A DNA stretch of 64,000 nucleotides from Deltaproteobacteria bacterium (GTDB lineage Bacteria; Desulfobacterota; Desulfarculia; Adiutricales; Adiutricaceae), in contig JAISFS010000089.1 in NCBI GenBank assembly GCA_031263485.1, positions 1-64,000 of the forward strand, written 5' to 3'. Position numbers and translations under genes: made by a program. The first letter of the stretch is position 1, and each line of letters starts with the position of its first letter. Shown in pieces: positions 9,238 through 18,852 of the stretch. The notes under the pieces are model-generated. The model had not been told where the DNA came from. It ran no database searches and saw only the letters and a list, made by a program, of their open reading frames with translations.

Positions 9238-10487
9238 GACCTCATGTTGGCCTTGCCGAAAGGCTGGGCGGTATACCCCCCAGGACCGGTGACGTCCCTT
9301 GCGGGCCGTCCGGGAGCGGGCGGGATCGTGACGGGCTGGATCGGGGCTTCCCGGATCGCGACGGGCTGGATCGGGGCTACCGGGAACGGTGAGCGGTCGC
9401 GCCCCTGACGGGATCACACGGTGGTCTTTGCGGTAAAGGGATAACGGGATGGTCGCGGCGCCCCCGGAGATCCAGGGATCTCGGCTCTGCGAACGAAAAC
9501 GGACGAAAGAACCTTTTCAGACGCGGGCATTAATCTTGGAGTCCGTAGCCCGCAATCATCTCGGGAATAGCGGGAAACCATTGCCTCGCTCACGGCGTTA
9601 TAGGACTTATGAAGACGCCGTTGGCTCCTGAAGTGGCGTTGACGAGGCTCGGAGACAGTCCAGAAAATCGATTGCATTAAGGAAGCTTACAAAATCGCCC
9701 GGTTCGTACGGACCGAACTTCAAGGCTTGATTCGAGACATGCCGGTAAGCTCCGGCGTAGGCCATGCCACCTGGCGCACCCGTCTCAATCAGACGGGACC
9801 GTCACCTCTTCAGATCCTGTAAAGGGCGAGTTAAAGACTTCAGAACATGATGCCCAACCGGAAATGTTGCCGGTTCCTTACGGCATACGTCGTGAGCCGC
9901 GGATGATCGCGGAGTGCCTTTACACGAAGACATGACAGGCACCGAAGACCCTCATAGAAACCGTTAGAATTTCAGAAATCCGTGAAACCCGTAGATGCTT
10001 GCCTCAGATGCCCCCGCCCATGCGCCCCGTCCCGTAAACATCGCCATGCATCAAAGCCATGCTGCCATATTTCCTGCAATCCTAGAGATGCATTGACCAA
10101 ATGTCGTACGGCACAACCATTCGGGAGGTCATAGACCATCGGACTCAGGACCGCATGGATGCCAGTGATAGCCTGGACACCGGAAGGCGCATAAGGCGCC
10201 GAAACTCGGCGACCCTGCGCCGACTGCCCAGGAGAAATGCGCCGCCGGAACGTCGCGATGCGGCACCGACTTCGCCAACGGCACCGGAAAGGCACGGCAA
10301 CGCGCCTCCCCGATCGCTCGTACGCCCGAGGCCGCGGCTGAGCTTGAGGCGAAGGCCGCCCCAAAGGCTCCCGGCAGCCCCGAAGACCGGCCTTTGGCCC
10401 CGGGTCCGGCAAACGGAACGGCCACTTGCCAAGGGTCCGGGAAAAGGACCCGCCTCAGGCCCACTGGTCTGGGCAAAAGGACCTGCC
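9238..10487. other. 1.25-kb gap between metF and the FNT gene
   Basis: No gene supported. Contains a 30-bp direct repeat (two copies at 9324 and 9354, gatcgtgacgggctggatcg plus ggcttcccg) and, at its right end, the 32-bp repeat that runs into metF. The middle (9420-10400) shows nothing recognisable on either strand. Confidence 0.5.
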
Positions 10488-10529
10488 TCAGGCCCCGGGT
10501 CTGGGCAAAAGGCCGGCCTTTTCGGCCAC
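10434..10529. repeat. 32-bp repeat crossing the 3' end of metF
   Basis: Units begin at 10434, 10466 and 10498 (ggtctgggcaaaaggacctg plus cctcaggccccg). The metF stop codon is at 10488, so the last copy supplies the final codons of metF (LLPRPGA) and the others lie just downstream. A related diverged unit begins near 10403. Confidence 0.75.
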
Positions 10530-11429
10530 TACGGGGATCATGTGCTCCCACTCGACGAACATGAGATGCACCCCGGCCACGCCGGGCATGGACTTCATCT
10601 CCTCTATCTGCTCGCAGGCCATGGTCACGCCCTCCTCGGCCTGCCTGTCCTTGGGGACGCCTTTGAGCCTCTCGATATACGAGTCCGGGACGGTTATGCC
10701 GGGGACGTTGTTCTTCATGTATTTGGCCATGCCCAGGGACTTCAGGGGGGTGATGCCCGCCATGAAGTAGGCCCTCTCCGCGAGCCCCATGTCTACGGCC
10801 CTCTCCATGAAACGCCGGAAGCGGGGCATGTCGTAGACGCACTGGCTCTGGAGGAAGTCCGCCCCGGCCTCCACCTTCTTCGCGGCCCTGAGCACTCGGA
10901 ATCCCTCGGGGTCGGCGAAGGGGTTGAAGGCCGCACCGATGAAAAGCCTGGGCCTGCCGTCCTCGGGGAGCTCCTGGCCGGAGAGGAGCCTCCCCTCGTC
11001 CCGCATGCCCCTTATGGCGCCGATGAGCGAGACCGAATCGAGGTCGTAGACGTTCTTGGACTGGGGATGATCGCCGAACTTCTGGTGATCGCCCGACAGG
11101 GCGATTATGTTGTTCACCCCCAGCGCGGCGGCGCCCAGGAGATCCGACTGGGCGGCGATGCGGTTGCGGTCCCGGCAGACCATCTGCATCACCGGATCGA
11201 GGCCCTCCCTCAAGGCTATGACCGCGGCCGCCAGAGACGACATCCTGACCACCGCCGTCTGGTTGTCGGTAATGTTCACGGCGTCCGCGGCGCCCTTGAG
11301 GGCGCGGCACTTCGCCTCGACGTCGGCTGCCCTGGCGTTGCGGGGCGGCCCCAGCTCGCCGGTCACCGCGAACTTGCCCGCCGCGAGGGCCTTCTCCAGC
11401 CGGCTCGCGGTCTTGAGCTGCCCCGTCAT
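10488..11429 (-). CDS. metF: Methylene-THF reductase MetF
   Basis: 313-residue TIM-barrel flavoprotein that reduces 5,10-methylene-THF to 5-methyl-THF. Seen: the N-terminal VTGELGPPRNAR strand, AADAVNITDNQTAVVRMSS, IIALSGDHQKFGDHP and DFLQSQCVYD, all typical of the short MetF found in anaerobes. The true start is MTGQLKTAS (ATG 11429), with ATGA overlap with the metV stop, so the two are translationally coupled. The track ORF extending to 12011 is read-through of the metV region. Partner of MetV, and probably of the HdrA/MvhD proteins encoded upstream in the same operon. Confidence 0.95.
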   Translation of the reverse strand: MTGQLKTASRLEKALAAGKFAVTGELGPPRNARAADVEAKCRALKGAADAVNITDNQTAVVRMSSLAAAVIALREGLDPVMQMVCRDRNRIAAQSDLLGAAALGVNNIIALSGDHQKFGDHPQSKNVYDLDSVSLIGAIRGMRDEGRLLSGQELPEDGRPRLFIGAAFNPFADPEGFRVLRAAKKVEAGADFLQSQCVYDMPRFRRFMERAVDMGLAERAYFMAGITPLKSLGMAKYMKNNVPGITVPDSYIERLKGVPKDRQAEEGVTMACEQIEEMKSMPGVAGVHLMFVEWEHMIPVVAEKAGLLPRPGA

Positions 11430-12097
11430 CGTAGGAGCTCCTCGCGGACTACACTCCGCGGGCCTCCATCGCGGCTGGAGCTCCAGTCCTTGAGCGGCCG
11501 GGGGCTCGCAAGCTCGTCCATCCTCCCCGCGGCCTCCATGCGCTCCACTATCAGATGCCAGGCGCAGTCCGTCTCCCTCGAGACCTCGCACTTGCCCCCG
11601 GCGGAACCGCCGCAGGGGCCGTTCATGAGGCTCTTGGCGCAACGCGAGATCGGGCAGACGCCGCCGTAGAGGTGCATGACGCAGTCCCCGCAGGCCTGAC
11701 AACGCTCCGCCCACACGCCGTGCGCCAGCGCCCCCCCCATGAACAGACAGTTGAGCGCCGGGTAGATCGTCTCGGAAGGGTAGCGCTCCGCCAGGAACTG
11801 CGGGCCTATGGGGCAGGCCATGGACAGCACCGCGCCGTAGCCGCCGTCGAGCTTGGCGGCGAGCTCGTCCACGTACTCTGGGTCGCACTGACGCTCCAGG
11901 GTGAACTCGTCCGCCGTAAGCCCGCGGCCCTCGCCCATGGCGTCCAGGCGCAGAAGGGAAGCCAGGATCCCGACCTCCTTCGCGCCTCCCGCGTTGCAGA
12001 CGGTCACGCAACCGCGGCAGCCGACGACCAGGATCCTGTCCCGTCCGGCGATGAAGGACCTTATCTCTTCCAACGGTTTTCTGGATGCGATTATCAT
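11426..12097 (-). CDS. metV: MetV-like methylene-THF reductase partner
   Basis: 223-residue cysteine-rich protein of the 'methylenetetrahydrofolate reductase C-terminal' family, the MetV subunit of acetogen-type MetFV. Cysteine clusters seen: VVGCRGCVTVCNAGG near the N-terminus, SMACPIGPQF, and the dense CQACGDCVMHLYGGVCPISRC followed by GPCGGSAGGKCEVSRETDCAW. These bind Zn and FeS centres in the family and link MetF to electron carriers. The start MIIASRKPLEE (12097) overlaps the mvhD stop as ATGA, and its own stop overlaps metF the same way. The order mvhD-metV-metF therefore indicates one complex. Confidence 0.9.
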   Translation of the reverse strand: MIIASRKPLEEIRSFIAGRDRILVVGCRGCVTVCNAGGAKEVGILASLLRLDAMGEGRGLTADEFTLERQCDPEYVDELAAKLDGGYGAVLSMACPIGPQFLAERYPSETIYPALNCLFMGGALAHGVWAERCQACGDCVMHLYGGVCPISRCAKSLMNGPCGGSAGGKCEVSRETDCAWHLIVERMEAAGRMDELASPRPLKDWSSSRDGGPRSVVREELLR

Positions 12098-12639
12098 GAT
12101 GACTCCTGACTGCTCCGGGGGGAACCGGCGGCCGGGACCGCCGCCGGCGGGACGGGCCGGACGGTTTCGGCCTTCGATGCCATGGCGGCCGCGGGGCCCG
12201 GCCCGAGCTCTGATATCCTGCGGGAGAACTCCCTCGCGATCTCCGCGAAGCGCGGACCCTGGGACGCCGAGAGGTTGTACATCTCGACGCGCATCCCGTC
12301 GATGCCCGCCGCCTCCAGCTCCTGCCTGAGGCGCAGGACCCTCCTGCGGGCCCGGAGGTTCCCGTCCAGGAAATGGCAGCTTCCCTCGAGGCACCCTGCG
12401 GCGTAGACCCCGTCCGCCCCGCCCTCGAGCGCCTTCAGGGCCAGGATGACGTCGAAGCGGCCGGTGCAGGGCACGAGCACTATCTCGATGTTGGGCGGGT
12501 ACTGCAGACGCATCGAGCCGGCCATGTCGGCCGCGCTGTAGGCGCAGTACTGGCAGCAGAATGCGATGATCCGCGGCTCGAAGGCGCCCGGCGGGGCTTG
12601 TTCCGGCAGGGCGCCGGAGGCTTGGGGAAGGTCGGTCAT
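12094..12639 (-). CDS. mvhD: MvhD-family [2Fe-2S] electron-transfer protein
   Basis: 181-residue protein of the MvhD/FlpD family, which carries electrons from a hydrogenase, formate dehydrogenase or NADH module to HdrA. Seen: IIAFCCQYCAYSAADMAG, RLQYPPNIEIVLVPCTGRFD and GVYAAGCLEGSCHFLDGN, the cysteines that hold the [2Fe-2S] centre. Residues after about 150 are low-complexity Ala/Pro. MTDLPQASGA (ATG 12639, gagggag upstream) is preferred over the track start, which runs into the upstream repeat. Lies 234 bp downstream of hdrA and overlaps metV by 4 bp. Confidence 0.92.
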   Translation of the reverse strand: MTDLPQASGALPEQAPPGAFEPRIIAFCCQYCAYSAADMAGSMRLQYPPNIEIVLVPCTGRFDVILALKALEGGADGVYAAGCLEGSCHFLDGNLRARRRVLRLRQELEAAGIDGMRVEMYNLSASQGPRFAEIAREFSRRISELGPGPAAAMASKAETVRPVPPAAVPAAGSPRSSQESS

Positions 12640-12654
12640 GGCAAAGTCTCCCTC

Positions 12655-12830
12655 ATAGGTTCGCTGCCTGAGGCCGCATCCGAGGCCGGCGTCAGCGGAG
12701 GCCGTGTCCGAGGCCAACGTCCGTTGACGAGGCCGACGTCCGCTGAGGCCGTGTCCGAGGCCTACGTCCGCTGAGGCCGTGTCCGAGGCCTACGTCCGTC
12801 AAGGCCGCTTCCGAGGTCGGCATCCGGGGT
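12655..12830. repeat. 28-bp repeat between hdrA and mvhD
   Basis: Degenerate tandem units of gaggccgtgtccgaggccta plus cgtccgct. The two best copies start at 12745 and 12773 (28 bp apart), with diverged copies on either side. They occupy most of the 234-bp gap inside an otherwise tightly packed operon. Confidence 0.75.
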
Positions 12831-12873
12831 GGCCGCGGCCTGCGGGAAGTCCCCCGGCCGGGCCAGGCCGGCA

Positions 12874-15800
12874 TCAGGCGCCGGAGGCCAAAGCAGCCAC
12901 CTTGGCCAGGAGCTGCTCGTCCGTGAAGAGCCTGAGCCTTATCGCCTTGCCCGGGCATTCGGAGACGCAGACCCCGCACCCCTGGCAGATCGCAGGCTCC
13001 ATATGGGCGTGTCCGGGCTGGGACGGGTCATCCTCGTTGGGCACGATCCGGGGAACCTTGAACGGGCAGGAGCGCACGCAGGTGAGACAGGCGGCGCATT
13101 TGGCGGGATCGCATTCGGCCACCGCCCCTCCGGTCAGGATGAATGGCTTGGCGAGCAGGGCGCAGGCCCGGGCCGCCGCCGCCTTGGCCTGGGAGACGGA
13201 CTCCTCCACGGGTTTGGGGTAGTGGGCGAGCCCGGCCAGAAACTGCCCGTCCGTGGCCAGATCTACCGGCCTCAGCTTCATGTGGGCCTCGAGGAGGAAG
13301 CCTTCGGCGTTCAGCTGGGCCTTGAAGACCTCGGCTATCCCCTCCTTCATGGGCACGGGGTCGATGCCGGAGGCGAGGACGAGCCAGTCCGCCGTGAAGG
13401 CGAGCGGCCTCATGAGCACGGGGTCGTAGAGGGAGAGGGCGAGCCGCCCGTCCTCCAGCTCCGCGACCGCGGGCGGGCCGTCCTCGTCGTAGCGCACGAA
13501 GCGCACGCCCCGGCCCCTGGCCTCCCGGTAAAGCCTCTCCCGGAAGCCGTAGGTGCGGACGTCGCGGTAGAGGACGTAGACCGCGGCGGACGGGTCGCGA
13601 TCGAGTATGGCCAGGGCGGACTCCATGGAATGCGAGCAGCAGGTGCGGGAGCAGTAGGGCCGACGGTCGTCGCGGGACTCCACGCACTGGATGAAGCAGT
13701 ACGTCGCCCCGGGGGCAAGGGTTTCCGGGCCGCCGCCCCTGAGCATCCGGTCCACGTCGAGCGAGAGCACGACCCGGGGATGGCTCCCGTAAAGGTAGCT
13801 TTCGGGCGCGTGGGGCTGGCCGCCGCAGGCGAGCACGGTCGCGCCGTGCCTGATCACGGAGGTCCCGCCGGGACCCTGGATCACGGTCTCGAAATTACCC
13901 AGGAACCCTTCCGAGGAGACGGGGCAGGACTCCAGACGGATCTCCACCAGGGGATGGCTCTCCGCCCGCCTGATCAGGTCCCCGGCAAAGGCCGCCGGGT
14001 CCCGGTCCCTCAGGAAAAGCTCCCTTGCCCTGCCGCCAAGTTCCGCAGACCTCTCTACCAGGTGCGCCTTGAAGCCCTGCGCGGCTATGGAGAGCGCGGC
14101 GGTGAGCCCGGCCACCCCGCCCCCCACCACCAGCGCCTCGCGGGTCACTTCCGTGCGGGTGAGGCGCATGGGCTCGAGCAGCGCCGCCTTGGCGACCGCC
14201 GCGCGGACCAGATCCTTCGCCTTGAGGGTGGCCCTTCCGGGGGAGTCGCGATGCACCCAGGAGTCCTGGTCGCGGATGTTGGCCATCTCGAAGAGGTAGC
14301 GGTTGATCCCGGCCTGGGCCAGGGTCTCCCTGAACATGGCCTCGTGGGTCCTGGGGGAGCAGGAGGCCACGACCACGCGGTTCAGGCCGTGCTCCGCGAT
14401 GGCGTCCCGGATCCTGGCCTGTGAGTCGGCGGAGCAGGTGAAGAGCGAGTCGCTGGCAAGAGCCACGAATGGCAGGCCCTTCGCGTACTCCTTCACGGCG
14501 TCCACGTCCACGACGGAGGCGATGTTGATCCCGCAGCGGCAGACGAACACGCCTATGCGCGGGACGTCCGCGGCCGTGTCCCTCTCGTCGGGATACTCGC
14601 GCTCGCGCGTGCGGGTCCCCCTGGCGGCCGCCAGGGACTCCGCGGCGAGCCCGGCCGCGGCGGAGCCGTCGCAGACGGACTGGGGGATGTCCTTCGGCTC
14701 CGTCGCCGCCCCACAGGCGAAGACGCCGGATCTGGAGGTGTTGGCCGGCGCGAACGGGAGGGTCTCCAGGAATCCGTCCCGGTTCAGGCGGACGCCAGCC
14801 GCGGAGGCGAGCCCGGGGAGGCCGGCGGGCGGCTTTACGCCGACGGAGAGGACCGCCATGTCGAAGGTCTCGCTCACGGACGCCCCCGAAGGGTCTATGT
14901 AGGCGAGCGAGACGTCACCGGAGGGGAGCGGCGTGAGCGTGTGAATCCTGGATCTCACGAACCTCACGCCCGCGTCCCGGGCGCGGTTGTAGTATTTCTC
15001 GAAATCCTTGCCGTGGCTCCGCACGTCCATGAAGAAGATCGCGGCCGCGAGCCTGTCCGGCCCGCCGGCGTGCTCCATGGCCACCCGGGCCTCCTTCATG
15101 GCGTACATGCAGCACACGGACGAGCACCAGACGTGCCCGCACAGGTTCTCGTCCCGGGAGCCCACGCACTGGATCCAGGCGATCCTTTGCGGCTCCTTCC
15201 CGTCTCCGGGCCTGCGCATCTCCCCCTTGAAGGGTCCCGAGGCGGACAGGATCCTCTCGAACTCCAGGGACGTCACGACGTTGGGGCAGTCGCGGTACCT
15301 GAGCGTGATCGCGTCTGACGGGTCGAAGGGGTCGAAGCCGGGCGCGAGGACCACGGCGCCCACCTCGATCTCCCGGATGACGTCCCGCTGGGCGTGGGTC
15401 TCCTCCGAGAGCGCCTTGGGAAGGCAGGCCTTTACGCAGCGCATGCAGCGCGAGCACAGCCCGCAGGAGAGGCAGCGCGAGGCCTCCAGGAGCGCCTCCT
15501 CGTCGGAAAGGCCCGGACCGAGCTCGCCGAAGTCCAGGATCCTTTCCTCCGGGCTTCTCAGCTCCTGGCGGACGCGGTAAACGCGCCGGGTATCGTCCGG
15601 GATCTCCCGGTAATCCGAGTCGGCCGCCGCAGCGAGCGGCGCCCTCCCCTCGCGGAGGTCGCGTCCGGCCACCAGCCGGGCGATGGAGGCCGCCGCCTCC
15701 TTGCCCGCCGCCACGGCATCGATGGCCTGGGCGGGCCCCAGCTGCAGGTCGCCGCCAGCGAACACCCCGGGCCTCCCGGTCTCCATGGTCACCGGATCGG

Positions 15801-17352
15801 CCTCCACTCGGCCGCCCCTCGCGAACCTGATGAGCGGCTCGCCGCGCAACGCCTCGCTGGACGGGGCCTGGCCCGCGGCGGAAACGACGAGATCGCAGCG
15901 GAACCTTATCGCGCCGCGGGCCTCTATCCTGAGCTCGGCCCGGCGGTCGCGCGGATCGCCTACGGGAACGGCCCTGGCGAGCCTGGCGACCAGACCCCCG
16001 CGCTTCCCCCTCTCGAAGCCCGTCGGGGCGCGGAACTCCAGGAGCCTCACGCCCTCCTCCAGGGCCTCGTCCACCTCCCAGCTCCAGGCCGGCATCGCGG
16101 CTCTCCCCCGGCGGTAGGCCAGGGTCACCTCCGCCCCGAGCCGCAACGCGGAACGGGCCGCGTCCAGCGCGGTGTTTCCGCCGCCGAGGACCAGTACGGC
16201 CTTGCCCTTCAGATCCGGGCGGCGCCCCTGGTTCACGCCCTTGAGGAACCCGATGCCCGAAACCACTTCCGGGAGTTCCTCGCCCGGCACGCCCAGCGGC
16301 ACGGGGTTCCAGGCGCCCGTCGCCAGGAAGACGGCCCTGAAACCCTCCGCGAACAGCGTGTCCAGGGTGAAGTCCCTGCCCAGCGCCGTCCCGGTGCGGA
16401 TCTCGCATCCGGAGAAGGACCGGATGAACCCTATCTCCCCGTCGAGCACCTCGGGGGGCAGCCGGTAGTCGGGGATGCCCAAGCGCAGGGCGCCTCCCAG
16501 GACCTCGCCTGCCTCCAGGACGGTCGAGGCTATCCCAGCCCGGGCCAGGTGGTAGGCGCAGGAGAGCCCGGCGGGGCCGCCGCCCACGATGGCAACGCGG
16601 GCGTCCTTAGCCGGCTCCCGCGGTATGGCCAGGGCCGCCTCGTTGATATCCGCCCGGTCGGCGACGTGCCGCTTGATGTCCCGGATGGCGAGAGGCCCTT
16701 CCAACCGGGCGCGCCTGCAGGCCCCCTCGCAGGGATGGGCGCAGATCCTCCCCAGGGTCCCGGGCAGCGGAAGTGAGTCTAGTATGACCTCCAGCGCCTC
16801 CCGGTGCCTCCCCTCGGCCGCGAGGGAGACGTAGGCGTGGGCGTTCACGTTGGCGGGACAGTTCACCACGCAGGGGCTCGTAGGGCCCTGGGTCAGAGAG
16901 AAGGAGTTCGGCACGGCCTGGGGGTAGGACTTGAAGACGGCCTTCCGGGTCCCCAGTCCCTGGTTGAACTCGGAAGGGAGCGAGACCGGGCAGGCCGCCG
17001 CGCAGTCCCCGCAGGCGGTGCATTTGTCCGCGTCCAGCCGCCGCGGGCCGATCCTGAGCCTGGCCCTGAATCTCCCCGGCTCGCCGGAAAGCTCCACTAG
17101 CTCGGCCAGGTTCAGCGCCTCCACGTTCACGTGGCTCCCGGAATCGTTGAGCTTCGGGGAGACGATGCACATGGCGCAGTCATCGGTGGGAAAGACCTTG
17201 TCCAGCTGGGCCATCCTCCCGCCCACGGCGGGATTCCGATCGGCCAGATAGACGTAGAAGCCCGACTCGGCCAGATCGAGGGAGGCCTGGACCCCCGCGA
17301 TGCCGCCGCCCACCACCAGGACGGCCCCTGTCTTCTCTTTATGATTGTCCAT
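12874..17352 (-). CDS. hdrA: HdrA-like flavoprotein with internal GltD/NfnB-like module
   Basis: 1492 residues, more than twice a typical HdrA. In order: HdrA FAD loop GGGIAGVQASLDLAESG (about 15-31) and CAMCIVSPKLN; a [4Fe-4S] motif CTACGDCAAACPV (111-123); then a GltD/NfnB-like module (about 155-600) with GRICAHPCEGACRR, FAD loop IVGGGPAGLSCAYHLARAG, NAD(P) loop VLGGGNTALDAARSALRLG and the C-terminal FAGGDLQLGPAQAID; a further cluster CLSCGLCSRCMRCVKAC; HdrA-type CVGSRDENLCGHVWCSSVCC; CRCGINIASVVDVD; VVVASCSPRTHEAMF; a second Rossmann loop VVGGGVAGLTAALS; a second CVESRDDRRPYCSRTCC; and two terminal 4Fe-4S motifs (CAACLTCVRSCP, CQGCGVCVSECP). This implies several flavins and FeS clusters for electron bifurcation or confurcation with the downstream MvhD-MetV-MetF. 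HdrB and HdrC are absent here. ATG at 17352 has a weak ribosome binding site. Confidence 0.9.
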   Translation of the reverse strand: MDNHKEKTGAVLVVGGGIAGVQASLDLAESGFYVYLADRNPAVGGRMAQLDKVFPTDDCAMCIVSPKLNDSGSHVNVEALNLAELVELSGEPGRFRARLRIGPRRLDADKCTACGDCAAACPVSLPSEFNQGLGTRKAVFKSYPQAVPNSFSLTQGPTSPCVVNCPANVNAHAYVSLAAEGRHREALEVILDSLPLPGTLGRICAHPCEGACRRARLEGPLAIRDIKRHVADRADINEAALAIPREPAKDARVAIVGGGPAGLSCAYHLARAGIASTVLEAGEVLGGALRLGIPDYRLPPEVLDGEIGFIRSFSGCEIRTGTALGRDFTLDTLFAEGFRAVFLATGAWNPVPLGVPGEELPEVVSGIGFLKGVNQGRRPDLKGKAVLVLGGGNTALDAARSALRLGAEVTLAYRRGRAAMPAWSWEVDEALEEGVRLLEFRAPTGFERGKRGGLVARLARAVPVGDPRDRRAELRIEARGAIRFRCDLVVSAAGQAPSSEALRGEPLIRFARGGRVEADPVTMETGRPGVFAGGDLQLGPAQAIDAVAAGKEAAASIARLVAGRDLREGRAPLAAAADSDYREIPDDTRRVYRVRQELRSPEERILDFGELGPGLSDEEALLEASRCLSCGLCSRCMRCVKACLPKALSEETHAQRDVIREIEVGAVVLAPGFDPFDPSDAITLRYRDCPNVVTSLEFERILSASGPFKGEMRRPGDGKEPQRIAWIQCVGSRDENLCGHVWCSSVCCMYAMKEARVAMEHAGGPDRLAAAIFFMDVRSHGKDFEKYYNRARDAGVRFVRSRIHTLTPLPSGDVSLAYIDPSGASVSETFDMAVLSVGVKPPAGLPGLASAAGVRLNRDGFLETLPFAPANTSRSGVFACGAATEPKDIPQSVCDGSAAAGLAAESLAAARGTRTREREYPDERDTAADVPRIGVFVCRCGINIASVVDVDAVKEYAKGLPFVALASDSLFTCSADSQARIRDAIAEHGLNRVVVASCSPRTHEAMFRETLAQAGINRYLFEMANIRDQDSWVHRDSPGRATLKAKDLVRAAVAKAALLEPMRLTRTEVTREALVVGGGVAGLTAALSIAAQGFKAHLVERSAELGGRARELFLRDRDPAAFAGDLIRRAESHPLVEIRLESCPVSSEGFLGNFETVIQGPGGTSVIRHGATVLACGGQPHAPESYLYGSHPRVVLSLDVDRMLRGGGPETLAPGATYCFIQCVESRDDRRPYCSRTCCSHSMESALAILDRDPSAAVYVLYRDVRTYGFRERLYREARGRGVRFVRYDEDGPPAVAELEDGRLALSLYDPVLMRPLAFTADWLVLASGIDPVPMKEGIAEVFKAQLNAEGFLLEAHMKLRPVDLATDGQFLAGLAHYPKPVEESVSQAKAAAARACALLAKPFILTGGAVAECDPAKCAACLTCVRSCPFKVPRIVPNEDDPSQPGHAHMEPAICQGCGVCVSECPGKAIRLRLFTDEQLLAKVAALASGA

Positions 17353-18850
17353 AGCGTCGCGCCGATGTCCCGCGGGCGGGGGGTCCCCCGTCCGGGACGG
17401 TTATGATGTCAGGGAGCCTCGTGGCGCCCGCCGAGGGGCCAAGCCGTCCGGCAGGTCCGGCAGGTCCGGCAGGTCCGGAAGGTCCGGAAGGGACGGCGCC
17501 ACGGGAAAGGTGAAGGGGCCGGCGGGAAGCCCGGAACGGCTTCCGGGCAGGCGATATCGGAATAGGTCAGGAGAAAGATACTATGACTGGAAAGGGACTG
17601 TAAAGAGGCGGCAAAGTTTATGAAAGTGACCGGAAGACACTGGAAGGACGCGGCCCGGATCCAGGAGTACGGCAACCCCGACGCCATGCCAGGGCCGATG
17701 GCGGGGCCCGCGACGCGCCGAATCGCCGCTGGGACCGGCACGATACCCGGCACATTATGCGCGATGCGCGCATATGACGATCCGGGTCGACGTGTGTTGG
17801 ACGGTGTGTCCTGGGCACAAGGAGCTGAGTTCTGGGTGTTGGTTCTGGGCTCTGGATGCTGGGTTCTCGGTTCTGGGTTCTGGGTTCTGGGTGCCGGGTG
17901 CCGGGTGCCGGGTGCCGGGTGCTGGGCGCCGGGTGCCGGGTGCTGGGCGCCGGGCGTCCAGGGCGAGTCGTCCCGTTATGCCGACTATGCCGATTCCCTC
18001 ACTCATAAACGGTCGGATGCCCTATCCGAGCCCTGCATGTCAAGCCCTGGATGATCCCTCGGGGATCTTCCGGGCAGGAAAGAATGGTAGCGTCAGATCC
18101 GCCGGAAGTCTCAAACCGATAGACGTATGCCACAGGCCGTCGGAGTGGGGCGTGGGCGGTGTTGAGTGGCCGTGGGTCGCTGGTAGGGTTACCGGACAGC
18201 TGGAAAGAGAGAGACATGCGCAGAAAACCATCAGCCCAGTCCGCTGGTCATCAGGTTCCGAGCTCGTCACTGTAGCCGTTTCCTCGCTGTGCATATCGAA
18301 TGTCCTGAAGGCGGCGCAGTTGAGCGGTCAGGGACAGAATCGGCTTCATCAAGGTTATCGATGGCAGCTGATGCGCAAGCCTCATCTAAACCCGATCTTA
18401 CTCATCAAAAGTATCGAAAGCGGACTTGCCGCCTGTGAGGGGGTTTCGCCACCACCGCTTCATCACGGACATCATGGATGTCAAGGGAAGAGCCGACAGA
18501 GTAAACAATGCCGCATCCACCTATCCGAGACATGGCAAATCGTGACAGATCCTGCCGACGTTGTTGTTCGGCACGAGCATCGTGGACAATCTTGCCGTTA
18601 ACCCATCCTGCCTCCTGCGGGCGACTCATCCGGCCACTGTCAGGAGAATGATCCGGTCGCCATCGGGTGCCGCATCCGTCCCCTGTCGGGCGAATCATCC
18701 GGTCGTCATCTGTCGTCTGCCATCGGCTATCGGCCATCGGCCATCGGCCATCTGTCATCGGCCATCTGTCATCGGCCTTTTGCCATCGGCCGTCGGCCGT
18801 CGACCGGCATTGACAGTCACAAAATAACATAGACACCGGCAACAGTCTAA
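17353..18850. other. Non-coding repeat-rich leader region upstream of hdrA
   Basis: No gene supported. Contains a 9-bp tandem (gtccggcag x5, 17446-17490), a small hairpin (ggaagcc...ggcttcc, 17525-17544), a 7-bp tandem stretch (gggttct/gggtgcc, about 17829-17955) and another 7-bp stretch (catcggc, about 18720-18800). The ORFs across these stretches are repeat translations. Confidence 0.65.
17575..17604 (-). promoter_or_regulatory. Candidate sigma-70 promoter for hdrA operon
   Basis: On the minus strand TTTACA and TATCTT are separated by 18 bp, about 220 bp upstream of the hdrA start, within the only AT-richer part of the leader. This is a motif match only; a start closer to the gene is possible. 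Confidence 0.35.
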
Positions 18851-18852
18851 CG

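Noticed and set aside
12829-14424. 531-aa plus-strand ORF opposite hdrA
   Set aside because: Antisense shadow; the minus-strand protein has all HdrA motifs.
17774-18601. 275-aa plus-strand ORF
   Set aside because: Begins in the 7-bp repeat stretch and continues through low-complexity sequence without any family signal.
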